Assembly (NCBI GenBank): GCA_016936215.1
Contig: JAFGPL010000076.1
Coordinates: 1-40,905 of the forward strand
Direction of reading: 5' to 3'
From: Bacteroidales bacterium
GTDB taxonomy: Bacteria; Bacteroidota; Bacteroidia; Bacteroidales; UBA10428
DNA: 40,905 nt
The notes beneath the pieces are model-generated. The model saw only the letters and a program-made list of their open reading frames with translations. It was not told the DNA's origin and ran no database searches. This document shows, piece after piece, positions 31,234-39,180 of this stretch. The position numbers and the translations under genes were made by a program. Every line of letters begins with the position of its first letter. Position 1 is the stretch's first letter.

Positions 31234-33123
31234 ATGAAAAACAAAGCCTTGAATTACACACTTATGCTGGTAACCCTGTTGTACCTTCTGCCACTCAGCC
31301 TTTTGGCGCAAAAAGACAGAAGTGAAATCGCAGACAAATACAAATGGGACCTGACACCGCTTTTTGCTTCAGACGAAGAATGGGAAAAAAAGAAAAATGA
31401 ACTGGTGACCGAGCTGGCTAAAGTTGAAAGTTTTAAGGGCACCCTGATGCAGTCGGCATCAAACCTGCTCGCCTGTCTTGAATATTCTTCAAAAGTCAGT
31501 AAAGAGGCTACCAAATTATACATATACAGCAGCATGCACGGCGACCTAGATACCCGCGACATGAAATATTCATCAATGGAAAAAGAGCTGCAGCAGATTT
31601 TTTCAGATTTCTCTGCAAAGGCTGCTTATATCAATCCCGAAATACTAAAATCAGAATGGAGCGTTGTCGAAAAATTCTTAAAAGAAGAACCCAGGCTTGA
31701 AGTTTACCGAAAAGACCTTAACGATCTTTTTCGCGAAAAAGCACACACGCTGAGCGAACCCGAAGAGCGTATCATGGCGCTGGCGGGACTTATTTCAGAC
31801 AACTCGCAATCGGTTTATAGCACCTTTAGCAATGCAGAAATGCCATATCCCGAAGTTACACTCAGCAACGGTGAGAAGGTTACCCTTAACAGTTCGGGAT
31901 ACAGCCGTTACAGGGCCGTGGCAAACCGTGCCGACCGCGAGATTGTGTTTAAAGCCTTCTGGGACAACTACAAGAAATTTGAAGCCTCCTTTGGTGAGAT
32001 GCTTTACGGAAATGTAAAAGCCCATATTTTTGGTTCAAAAGCAAGAAATTATAGCTCAACCCTTGATGCGGCGCTATATCCGAACAACATTCCTGTTGAT
32101 GTTTACCATTCGCTGGTTGACAATGTAAACAAAAATCTGCCGGCCTTTCACAGATACCTTGCAATTAAAAAGCGCATGATGGGAGTAGATACACTGAAAT
32201 ATCTCGATTTGTACGCACCGGTCGTAAAAGATGTAGAATTAACATATTCATACGATCAGGCGAAAGAACTTATCCTGAAAGCGCTTAACCCTCTTGGATC
32301 AGAGTATGTGTCAACTGTTGAAAAAGCTTTTAATGAAAGATGGATTGATGTTTACCCCACAACAGCAAAACGCTCGGGGGCCTATTCCAATGGAGCTGCA
32401 TATGATGAGCACCCATATATCCTTCTAAATTACAACGATTTGTACGACGATGTGAGCACCCTTGCCCACGAACTGGGCCATACCATGCACAGCTATTTTT
32501 CAAATAAAACACAACCATATCCCACAAGCAGGTACACTACTTTTGTTGCTGAAGTGGCCTCTACATTTAATGAAGTTCTGCTTTTCGACGAAATGATGAA
32601 AGAGATCAAAGATGATGATGTACGGCTTTCGTTGCTGATGGAATGGCTCGACGGATACAAAGGAACCCTGTTCAGACAGACACAGTTTGCCGAATATGAG
32701 CTGAAAATGCACGAAGCGGCCGAGAAAGGTCAACCCCTTACGGGAGATGTTTTATCGAAAATGTATGAAGACCTGGTCAAAAAATATTATGGTCACGATA
32801 AAGGTATTTGTTACATAGATGACAATATCTCGATGGAGTGGGCTTTCATTCCACACTTTTATTACAGGTATTATGTTTACCAGTACAGCACCTCATTTAC
32901 AGCTTCCATATCTCTGGCTGAAAGGGTTATCAATAAAGAAGATGGTGCATTGGAAAAATATATGAAGTTTATTTCTTCAGGGGGTTCGGATTACCCAATC
33001 GAACTGCTGAAAAATGCAGGCGTGGACATGACTACCTCTGCCCCATTCGACAAGACTATTGAATCTATGAATGCCATTATGGATGAGATAGAAAAAATTC
33101 TTGATAAAAAGGAGAAGAAATAA
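31234..33123 (+). CDS. pepF: Exported oligoendopeptidase F (M3 family)
   Basis: A zinc endopeptidase of family M3B that cuts short peptides. The product has 629 residues. The zinc site is HELGHTMHSYF (His412, Glu413, His416), in the STLAHELGH context typical for PepF; the third ligand is a Glu near residue 440 in FVAEVASTFNEVLL. Unlike cytosolic PepF of lactic acid bacteria, it carries an N-terminal signal peptide (about 1-25, ending LLAQ), so it acts in the periplasm or outside. It stands alone; the regions on both sides are repeat-rich. Confidence 0.93.
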   Translation: MKNKALNYTLMLVTLLYLLPLSLLAQKDRSEIADKYKWDLTPLFASDEEWEKKKNELVTELAKVESFKGTLMQSASNLLACLEYSSKVSKEATKLYIYSSMHGDLDTRDMKYSSMEKELQQIFSDFSAKAAYINPEILKSEWSVVEKFLKEEPRLEVYRKDLNDLFREKAHTLSEPEERIMALAGLISDNSQSVYSTFSNAEMPYPEVTLSNGEKVTLNSSGYSRYRAVANRADREIVFKAFWDNYKKFEASFGEMLYGNVKAHIFGSKARNYSSTLDAALYPNNIPVDVYHSLVDNVNKNLPAFHRYLAIKKRMMGVDTLKYLDLYAPVVKDVELTYSYDQAKELILKALNPLGSEYVSTVEKAFNERWIDVYPTTAKRSGAYSNGAAYDEHPYILLNYNDLYDDVSTLAHELGHTMHSYFSNKTQPYPTSRYTTFVAEVASTFNEVLLFDEMMKEIKDDDVRLSLLMEWLDGYKGTLFRQTQFAEYELKMHEAAEKGQPLTGDVLSKMYEDLVKKYYGHDKGICYIDDNISMEWAFIPHFYYRYYVYQYSTSFTASISLAERVINKEDGALEKYMKFISSGGSDYPIELLKNAGVDMTTSAPFDKTIESMNAIMDEIEKILDKKEKK

Positions 33124-33186
33124 TTGCCGGGGTTTAATGTGAAACCTTTGTTAATAAGCCCTATAAAGGATTCGCCTTTTTGAAAC

Positions 33187-33305
33187 CGTCATACGAATCC
33201 CGGTACCCCGGGATGTGGCAATCTTATAGCACAACCGGCATTCAGACCTAGTAATGCTTTAATCCGTGTTTCAATCAGGGGATCGCTTCGTTCCTCGCGA
33301 TGACG
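33187..33305. repeat. GTCATTGCGA element, copy A (full length)
   Basis: An element of about 119 bp with imperfect inverted ends, CGTCAT(T)nCGA on the left and TCGCGATGACG on the right. The left part contains the hairpin ATCCCGG-TACC-CCGGGAT; the right part contains GATCGCTTCGTTCCTCGCGA. Copy B at 33881-34005 is a second full-length, same-orientation copy on the other side of the GIY-YIG gene. A shorter left-end copy lies at 33367-33400. Confidence 0.8.
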
Positions 33306-33366
33306 GTTATTGCCAAGTGCGTGGTTTCAAATTAACAAATTTGTCGATCACACTTAAAGACAAAGA

Positions 33367-33400
33367 CGTCATTGCCCGGTACCCCGGGACGTGGCAATTT
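33367..33400. repeat. GTCATTGCGA element, truncated copy D
   Basis: CGTCATTGCCCGGTACCCCG followed by GGACGTGGCAATTT matches the left end of copies A and B, missing the first part of the hairpin arm and the whole right half. It sits just downstream of the leftward GIY-YIG gene. Confidence 0.65.
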
Positions 33401-33452
33401 CATGAATTAACAGGACTGTTGATTTAATTATGTTAATGTATACATCCGTGGT

Positions 33453-33755
33453 TTAATCAAATTCCTGAATATCATCCCACAAATCTTTCCATGATTCATT
33501 AAACTTATTAATCAAGTTTAATTTTGTTTGACGTGAGCCGGCTTTCAACTGTTTTTCTCTGTAAATAGCCTCTTCTATTGTTGAGTGAAACTCGAAATAA
33601 ACAAGTTTATACAAATTGTATCTTTTTGAAAAGGATTTTGGATATGTTTTGAATCTATGATCGTAAATCCGTTGTTTTAGTTTACTTGTTACACCAACAT
33701 AAAGGACGGTATTATATTTATTGGTAAGAATATATACATAACCGCCTCTTTCCAT
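33453..33755 (-). CDS. Small GIY-YIG nuclease domain protein
   Basis: A 100-residue single-domain protein of the GIY-YIG superfamily (YhbQ/UPF0213-like group). The first motif is GYVYILTN (Tyr6, Tyr8) with the second part YVGVT (Tyr19, Gly21), the catalytic Arg29 in KQRIYDHR, and the metal-binding Glu67 in AIYREKQLK. No DNA-binding domain is fused. It is known that such proteins are nucleases in several contexts, but the role of this small group is unclear. Members of one repeat family lie on both sides (33187-33400 and 33834-34186), an arrangement that suggests, without proving, a link between protein and repeats. Start ATG at 33755; there is no alternative inside the motif. Confidence 0.9.
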   Translation of the reverse strand: MERGGYVYILTNKYNTVLYVGVTSKLKQRIYDHRFKTYPKSFSKRYNLYKLVYFEFHSTIEEAIYREKQLKAGSRQTKLNLINKFNESWKDLWDDIQEFD

Positions 33756-33833
33756 TAGTGCAAAGTTTAATTGTTTTTTTAAAAATACAATATTACTTTG
33801 AAATCATTTGTGTACAAATCGCTAAATTAAAAC

Positions 33834-34005
33834 CGTCATTGAGAGACTGGGTAAGGAGTCCGTCAATTTTCATTTGAAACCGTCATTGCGAATCCCGGTA
33901 CTCCGGGATGTGGTAATCTAATGGAACAACCGAACTGCTATTCAAATTCAATAATATTTTAGCCCGTGTTTCAATCAAGGGATCGCTTCGTTCCTCGCGA
34001 TGACG
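33834..34005. repeat. GTCATTGCGA element, copy B with leading partial unit
   Basis: CGTCATTGAGAGACTG (33834-33849) comes first, then, after 31 bp, full copy B (33881-34005, 125 bp) with the same hairpin near its left end and the same TCGCGATGACG right end as copy A. The same 16-nt leading sequence recurs at 34098-34113 before copy C, so the pair of parts is a composite unit. Confidence 0.75.
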
Positions 34006-34097
34006 TCGTAATTTTAGCGTAGGCGCCTCGATGACGAGTAATTTTATGAGTGGGGTTTCAAATCAGCATATTAGCCTATTACATCTCATTTCCAAGA

Positions 34098-34186
34098 CGT
34101 CATTGAGAGACTGTGTAATCAAGTTGAAACCGTCATTGCGAATCCCGGTACCCCGGGATGTGGCAATCTCATCGCATAACCGGCTT
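34098..34186. repeat. GTCATTGCGA element, copy C, left half
   Basis: CGTCATTGAGAGACTG (34098-34113) and then, from 34131, the left half of the element with the ATCCCGG-TACC-CCGGGAT hairpin and GTGGCAATCTCAT. The right half with GATCGCTTCG is missing; the copy fades out near 34186, about 65 bp from the GH28 stop codon. Confidence 0.7.
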
Positions 34187-34250
34187 ACTTTTCAGATTCA
34201 TTAAGGATCTAAGACCAGACTTTTTACACGCCTCTTAAAGGCTTATTAAG

Positions 34251-35909
34251 TTATTTAACCACCACACTCTTTTTATCCATGTCTTCTGCAAATTGAATGA
34301 CTGTGCCAGTTTTTGGGAGTGGGGTTTCTGAAATGACGATACCGGATGTCTTTTCCCCTGAAACACTTAAAAATACGCCTTCCTCATCTGCCAGCGGACA
34401 ACTTGTTATATTGATCTGCCTGGCATTGTTCAGCATAAAAACCGGGCCTGATGATGGCAGGATTTTTACATTGTCAAATGAACTGTTTTCCACATCAGTG
34501 GCAACAATACCCTTATCAGCCGAGATCACAATGTTTTCAAAATAAAAATCCTTCAGCGGCATCTCTTCCATACCGGTAAGTTCCATAGCTGTTTTGGCGC
34601 TGTGACAATAGATATTCTTCAGGAAAAACCTGCTGAATTCCGGTGTTTTCTCTTTTGACAATTCTTCGGGTGTTGAAGGTGGCTTATAACCTGCCGGACG
34701 GTTTTCATAGAAGGTATTTACTGATATGGCTTCGTTTATGATCCGGCTCATGTAAATATTTTCTATGTAAATATTTTTTACAACACCCCCGTTTTTAACA
34801 CCGCTTTTAATCCTGATACCAATATCGGTGCCCACCATGTTCATATCGGTAACAAAGACATTCTGCATCCCGCCATCGGTGTTGCTGCCGATGACAAATC
34901 CGCCATGACCACGGTATACATTGCATGCAGCGATTATCACATTCTGAAGGCTCGCTTCGCCCGGGGCATCATCTCCCCTGCTCGATTTCATGCAGATGGC
35001 ATCGTCGCCCACATCAACATTGCATTTGTACACAATAACGTTCTTACAGGCGCTGATATCAATGCCATCGCCGTTTTGGGCATACCATTCGTTAAACACG
35101 CTGACATACCGCATGGTAAGGTTTTTGCAATTATTGGGATAAAAGACAAATTTCGGCGAGTTGCGGAGCATCACCCCCTCAACTAATATGTTTTCACAAT
35201 AAGAAAGATACACCATGTATGGGCGCAGGAAGTCGCGCGCCGGCAGGTAATCTTCGGCTGCAGGTTTCGGGTTGTTTTTGCTCAGGGTCTTGAGGTAATC
35301 CTGTCCTTCCAGAGCCTCTTTCGACGGCCACCATATTTTCCCATCTTCGCTTACCACACCACCTGATTTTACAAGGTTGCTCCATTGTTTCTCTGTTGTT
35401 TTTTCTTTTTTAACAGGGCGCCAGCTCTCGCCGTAACCATCAATAATGCCTTCGCCGGTAATGGCAATGTTTTTCAGGTTATATCCGAATATCGGTGAAG
35501 CGGTGGTAAGCCGTGAACTCACAGCAGTGGCCTTTACCATAGGGTATTGTGTTCGGTCGGAGGTAAACTGGATAACAGCCCCGCGTACAACGTGCAGGTT
35601 AATGTTGCTCTTAAGCTCTATGGGACCGGTAAGCCAGATACCCGCCGGGACAATTACCTTTCCCCCGCCTGCTTCGGCACAAGCCTGTATAGCGCCGGTA
35701 AATGCTTTCGTGTTCAGCGCCTGGCCGTCGCCAATGGCGCCATAGTCAATAATCGAAAACTGCTTATCAGGAAATACCGGCACCGTAACCTCCGGCATCT
35801 TAAATGGCGCTTTGCTGAGGTAATAATGTATGTCTTTTTGTTGTGCATTCAACAGAAAAAGATTTAAAAGAACACCTGCAAGCGTATGGATAAAGTATTT
35901 GGGTTTCAT
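34251..35909 (-). CDS. GH28 family polygalacturonase
   Basis: A parallel beta-helix enzyme that hydrolyses the alpha-1,4-galacturonan backbone of pectin. The 552-residue product has a signal peptide (about 1-22, ending LLNAQ). All four family motifs are present: NGDGID (279-284), GDD (301-303), GHG (334-336) and RIK (366-368), holding the three catalytic Asp and the substrate-binding Arg/Lys. The N-terminal FSIIDYGAIGDG and the inserted segment around 160-225 suggest an exo-acting form, but endo action is possible. Products would feed uronate catabolism, consistent with the probable KDG kinase at 24 kb. No sorting domain. Confidence 0.92.
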   Translation of the reverse strand: MKPKYFIHTLAGVLLNLFLLNAQQKDIHYYLSKAPFKMPEVTVPVFPDKQFSIIDYGAIGDGQALNTKAFTGAIQACAEAGGGKVIVPAGIWLTGPIELKSNINLHVVRGAVIQFTSDRTQYPMVKATAVSSRLTTASPIFGYNLKNIAITGEGIIDGYGESWRPVKKEKTTEKQWSNLVKSGGVVSEDGKIWWPSKEALEGQDYLKTLSKNNPKPAAEDYLPARDFLRPYMVYLSYCENILVEGVMLRNSPKFVFYPNNCKNLTMRYVSVFNEWYAQNGDGIDISACKNVIVYKCNVDVGDDAICMKSSRGDDAPGEASLQNVIIAACNVYRGHGGFVIGSNTDGGMQNVFVTDMNMVGTDIGIRIKSGVKNGGVVKNIYIENIYMSRIINEAISVNTFYENRPAGYKPPSTPEELSKEKTPEFSRFFLKNIYCHSAKTAMELTGMEEMPLKDFYFENIVISADKGIVATDVENSSFDNVKILPSSGPVFMLNNARQINITSCPLADEEGVFLSVSGEKTSGIVISETPLPKTGTVIQFAEDMDKKSVVVK

Positions 35910-35940
35910 GACATATTTTTTTAAAAAAATTCATTATGAA

Positions 35941-35948
35941 CAAATTTA
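35941..35948 (-). promoter_or_regulatory. Probable GH28 -7 promoter box
   Basis: On the minus strand TAAATTTG is an exact TAnnTTTG match, giving a transcript start about 25 nt before the GH28 ATG. No TTG is well spaced for a -33 element. Confidence 0.4.
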
Positions 35949-36072
35949 TGTTAAATGTAAATAACTAAGAGGTATAATGAAAGCAATTTTGCAAAGTAAT
36001 TGCAGGATTCTGCAAGGTTTTGTAAATGGTTCACTGGTGCTGGTTTAAAGCTTCAGTTTAAGCCACCCCATA

Positions 36073-36102
36073 CCCTTGTCAGGGTTCTGAACCCTGACAG
36101 GG
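36073..36102. repeat. Palindrome of the CCCTGTCAGG family, copy 2
   Basis: The right arm GAACCCTGACAGGG is matched by the left arm CCCTTGTCAGGGTTC, with one extra T bulging out, around a central T at 36088. Compared with copy 1 at 196-228 the outer bases are the same, but the inner bases differ (GTTC/GAAC instead of ATTT/AAAT) in a way that keeps the pairing. Confidence 0.75.
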
Positions 36103-36177
36103 ATAAACCTGAAATACATTTTAATATGATACATTTTTCTTTTTGCCTGGAAGAAATGTTTCGCTCTTTATAATAAT

Positions 36178-36246
36178 CTGTCGCTCCTAACGGAGCTTAA
36201 TTTCTTCGGCTTCATCTATCTACCATACTGTCGCTCCTACGGAGCG
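36178..36246. repeat. Two direct copies of a CTGTCGCTCC hairpin
   Basis: CTGTCGCTCCTAACGGAGC (36178-36196) and CTGTCGCTCCTACGGAGCG (36228-36246) are near-identical direct repeats 50 bp apart. Each folds as a small GC-rich hairpin (GCTCC/GGAGC). Neither is followed by a T-run. Confidence 0.7.
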
Positions 36247-36306
36247 TGATGGCAAAAATCAACTGTTTACCTTATTATTTAAGCTTTTTTTCCCTAAAAA
36301 CCTAAA

Positions 36307-36560
36307 TACCTTAAATCCGCAAGTTAATTTACATTTTCCCATTAGGCTTCGACTACCCGCCTGCCTTAGCAGTGCGGCGGGCAGGCGCTCAGCCTGACAG
36401 TCACCCTGAGACCTCGATAGTGATAAACCACTATTTAATAATTAGTTGACACCTTAGTCAGCCTGAGCGGAGTCGAAGGCTATTCCCGAGTGTCATTAGC
36501 AGCGAAGTCGAAGGGTGTTTATTACCAATTATTTACTATTTAACTTGCGGATTTAAGGTA
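36307..36560. mobile_element. MITE-like 254-bp unit with perfect 21-bp inverted ends
   Basis: The first 21 bases (beginning TACCTTAAAT, 36307-36327) are the exact reverse complement of the last 21 (36540-36560). Inside are a hairpin CGCCTGCC (36358-36365) / GGCAGGCG (36380-36387) interrupting a GGCTTCGACT...CTCAGCCTGAC stretch, and an inverted relative of that stretch (CAGCCTGAGCGGAGTCGAAG, from 36459). No open frame of size is present, so it would be non-autonomous. No obvious target-site duplication was seen. Confidence 0.6.
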
Positions 36561-36571
36561 ATACCTAAAAG

Positions 36572-36629
36572 CCTAACACCTAAAACCTAACACCTTAAGC
36601 CTAACGCCTATGACCTAAATCCTAATCCC
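36572..36629. repeat. 7-bp periodic CCTAANN tract after the GH94 stop
   Basis: CC dinucleotides occur at 36572, 36579, 36586, 36593, 36600, 36607, 36614 and 36621, exactly 7 bp apart, usually in the frame CCTAANN. On the minus strand this is a GG every 7 nt starting right after the GH94 stop, so it lies in the 3' end of that transcript. A shorter tract of the same type follows the stop of the P5C dehydrogenase gene at 39637. Confidence 0.8.
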
Positions 36630-36630
36630 T

Positions 36631-39027
36631 TTATCCCATCTCCACCAGCACTTCATTGTCATCCTTCAAAAGGCCTGTGGTAATAAGGTTGCCCTGTACT
36701 TCAGCTCCGTTTAGCAATATGCGCTTCACACCTTTTTCTACACCCGGTTTATTTTTTATGATAATATTTATTTTCTTTCCCCTGAAGGTGCGATGAACGC
36801 TCAGTTCTTTCCATTCAGAAGGGATGCACGGGTCTATCTCCAAACCTTGATAACAAGGCCGTATACCAAGAATGTATTGCGTGATGGCATAATAGGTCCA
36901 TGTAGCCGAGCCGCTGAGCCAGGGAATCCTTGATTTGCCAAACCCGGGACTGTATTTGCTGTGCGTTGACTGGCATACCACGTAAGGTTCGATCTCGCGG
37001 ATTTCTGCTTTGGTATTGTATGCTGCCGGCAGGTATGACCGCAAATATCTGTATGCCCTGTTGCCCCTGCCGAGCATGGCTTCGGCCATCACAGCCCATC
37101 CCTGGGTATGGACGAAAATACCACCGTTTTCCTTCAACCCGGGATTGAAAAGCTGCGACCTTACTATGTTATAATCGGTGTCGGTGTAAGGCGGGTCACA
37201 GAGCGCGATACCGTAATCCGTTGCGAGGTATTTATCCACATTGCCGAGCGCCGTTTCTGCCTGTCTGCCCGTTGCGGCGCCGCTTATCACAGCCCAGGCC
37301 TGCGGGTTGAGGTATATCTTACCCTCGTTGCATGTTTTAGAACCGAATTTCATGCCGTCGAAGCGGTAACCGCGCATGAACCAATCGCCGTCCCATGCAT
37401 GCTGCTGAAGGTTTTTGTCTGATTTTTCAAGCTCCTGCCTGCTCCATGCTTCTTCCTCTTTCTCATTCAGGAGTCGGGCAATTTCGATGTATTCTTTCAG
37501 GGCAAAACGCAGTTGAAGCGCTACAAACACCGATTCGCCGTTGTGCCCGAATTTAAGGCAATCGTTCCAGTCGGCGCTTAAGCCGTATGGCAACCCGTGA
37601 CTTCCGCTACGTTCAAGGCTGAATTCGATGGCCCGTTTCAGGTGCCCGAAGACTGTCGCTTCACCTTTATCGGCATAAGGCAGCACCTTACGATAGAAAT
37701 CAATCCAGCCGGTTTCTTTCACGTATGCCGGTACAGCATTGAAGAGCCAGAGCGCATCATCCGAACGGTACTGCTCTTCTGCAGGTGCGGGTTCTTTGCC
37801 GGGGCTATGTGAGAAAGGCAACACAACCGGCATGGCGCCGCCTGTGGAAACCTGCCCGGTGATCATCAGTTCGAGGCGCTTACCGGCTTCTTCAGGAATG
37901 GCATGCATCACCCCCAGGAAATCCTGTACGGTGTCGCGGTACCCCAGACCGTCACGGTCAATACCAGAATAGATAAGGCTGGCAGCACGCGACCATGCAA
38001 AGGTTATCAGGCAGTTATAAATGCCCCAGGTGTTGATGGTGCTGTTGAGCTCACTGTCGGGGGTTATCGCGCTGAAACCACCCATTTTGGCATGCCAGTA
38101 TTGTTTTACTTTCTCCAGTTCGTTGTCTGCTTTACTGATATCCGAATACTCTTTAACAGCCTCCCTTCCTTCAGTATCTGCTCTGCCAATACCCAGAAGC
38201 ACGACAAGTTCTTTTGTTTCCCCCGGTTCGAGTATTAATTCAGCCTGCAGGCAACCGCAGGGGTTATCGCCATATGCCTCGTGGTTGTTGCATTGCCCCC
38301 TTTCCACCACGATCGGGTTGGCATAGGTGCGGTAGGGCCCGAGAAACATCTCGCGGTCGGTGTCAAAACCCGTGACCTTTGCCCCTGCAATGGCCTGAAA
38401 AGTGTGCCTACCTTGGTCTTTTTCCTTAAAATTATCCGGCATGGGCGGTATATTCACGTTGGTGCCATGGTCAATCATTCCGTCAATGTTCTTCATCATG
38501 GCAATATACTGCACATACTGTATATTCAGCAGGTCGTCAATGGCATTCCATGTACCGGCATATTCCACGTAAGTGAAGGCATTGAGGAGCCTCTTCACCT
38601 TGTCGTTGTTTCTGACTTTCACCTTCCATACTTCAAAAGTCTTTCCCAGCGGCACAAACCATGTTACTTCCGACTCAATATTTTTATATTCTGAAGTGAT
38701 AATGGTATAGCCGGTACCATGACGGCAAACCGATTTATATTCACCCAAAGGCTTACTGACAGGCTGCCACGAGGCCGACCAGTAATCTTTCGACACTTTG
38801 TCATGAAAATAGATGTACCTGCCGGGCTGATCCATCGGCACCGAGTTGAACCGTATGCGCATGAATCGCCCCATACCGCCCGATTTATAGAAGCTGTAGC
38901 CCCCGGCATTATTGGTGATGATAGCCCCGTATTCTGTCGAACCTAAGTAATTGCTCCACGATTTGGGAGTGTCGGGACGGGTGATCACGTATTCTTTGTT
39001 TTTGTCGTCAAAATATCCGTACTGCAT
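36631..39027 (-). CDS. GH94 glycoside phosphorylase
   Basis: An inverting phosphorylase related to cellobiose and N,N'-diacetylchitobiose phosphorylases; such enzymes split a disaccharide with phosphate to give a sugar 1-phosphate in the cytoplasm. The N-terminal beta-sandwich has the family beginning MQYGYFDDKNKEYVITRPD and NAGGYSFY. The (alpha/alpha)6 catalytic domain includes GLGYRDTVQD near residue 361 and ADWNDC (485-490), where Asp489 should be the general acid. It has 798 residues and no signal peptide. The frame is open to 39174, but Met at 39027 matches the family start and a promoter lies just upstream. The donor sugar cannot be fixed; the length and MQYGYFDDKNKEY start favour a cellobiose- or chitobiose-type enzyme. 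Confidence 0.88.
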   Translation of the reverse strand: MQYGYFDDKNKEYVITRPDTPKSWSNYLGSTEYGAIITNNAGGYSFYKSGGMGRFMRIRFNSVPMDQPGRYIYFHDKVSKDYWSASWQPVSKPLGEYKSVCRHGTGYTIITSEYKNIESEVTWFVPLGKTFEVWKVKVRNNDKVKRLLNAFTYVEYAGTWNAIDDLLNIQYVQYIAMMKNIDGMIDHGTNVNIPPMPDNFKEKDQGRHTFQAIAGAKVTGFDTDREMFLGPYRTYANPIVVERGQCNNHEAYGDNPCGCLQAELILEPGETKELVVLLGIGRADTEGREAVKEYSDISKADNELEKVKQYWHAKMGGFSAITPDSELNSTINTWGIYNCLITFAWSRAASLIYSGIDRDGLGYRDTVQDFLGVMHAIPEEAGKRLELMITGQVSTGGAMPVVLPFSHSPGKEPAPAEEQYRSDDALWLFNAVPAYVKETGWIDFYRKVLPYADKGEATVFGHLKRAIEFSLERSGSHGLPYGLSADWNDCLKFGHNGESVFVALQLRFALKEYIEIARLLNEKEEEAWSRQELEKSDKNLQQHAWDGDWFMRGYRFDGMKFGSKTCNEGKIYLNPQAWAVISGAATGRQAETALGNVDKYLATDYGIALCDPPYTDTDYNIVRSQLFNPGLKENGGIFVHTQGWAVMAEAMLGRGNRAYRYLRSYLPAAYNTKAEIREIEPYVVCQSTHSKYSPGFGKSRIPWLSGSATWTYYAITQYILGIRPCYQGLEIDPCIPSEWKELSVHRTFRGKKINIIIKNKPGVEKGVKRILLNGAEVQGNLITTGLLKDDNEVLVEMG

Positions 39028-39180
39028 ATTGAAGTTGTTTTGCGGACAAATATATGAAAAGGGGGATTTGATATTGCCCAACCGGTGAATTATAATACAA
39101 ATTATGCGTGAGATGGATACAAAAAGACGATTGGATAAATGCAATTTATTAAGAAGATTACTCCCTCCGGTCATGAGAAA
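39028..39180 (-). promoter_or_regulatory. GH94 upstream region and -7 promoter box
   Basis: On the minus strand TATATTTG (plus-strand 39047-39054) matches TAnnTTTG and would start the message about 14 nt before the GH94 ATG at 39027, which supports that start. A TTG lies at plus-strand 39079-39081, 24 bp away, a little too far for a good -33 box. Confidence 0.45.

Noticed and set aside
33453-33755. Homing endonuclease inside an intron or intein
   Set aside because: No interrupted gene surrounds it and it has no DNA-recognition domain; single-domain YhbQ-like proteins are free-standing.
36572-36629. Telomere-like repeat marking a linear chromosome end
   Set aside because: The tract is short and degenerate, and it is followed at once by coding sequence on both sides.
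39028-39174. 49-residue N-terminal extension of the GH94 protein
   Set aside because: The extension has no homology-like features, the family begins at MQYGYFDD, and a promoter box lies inside the extension.
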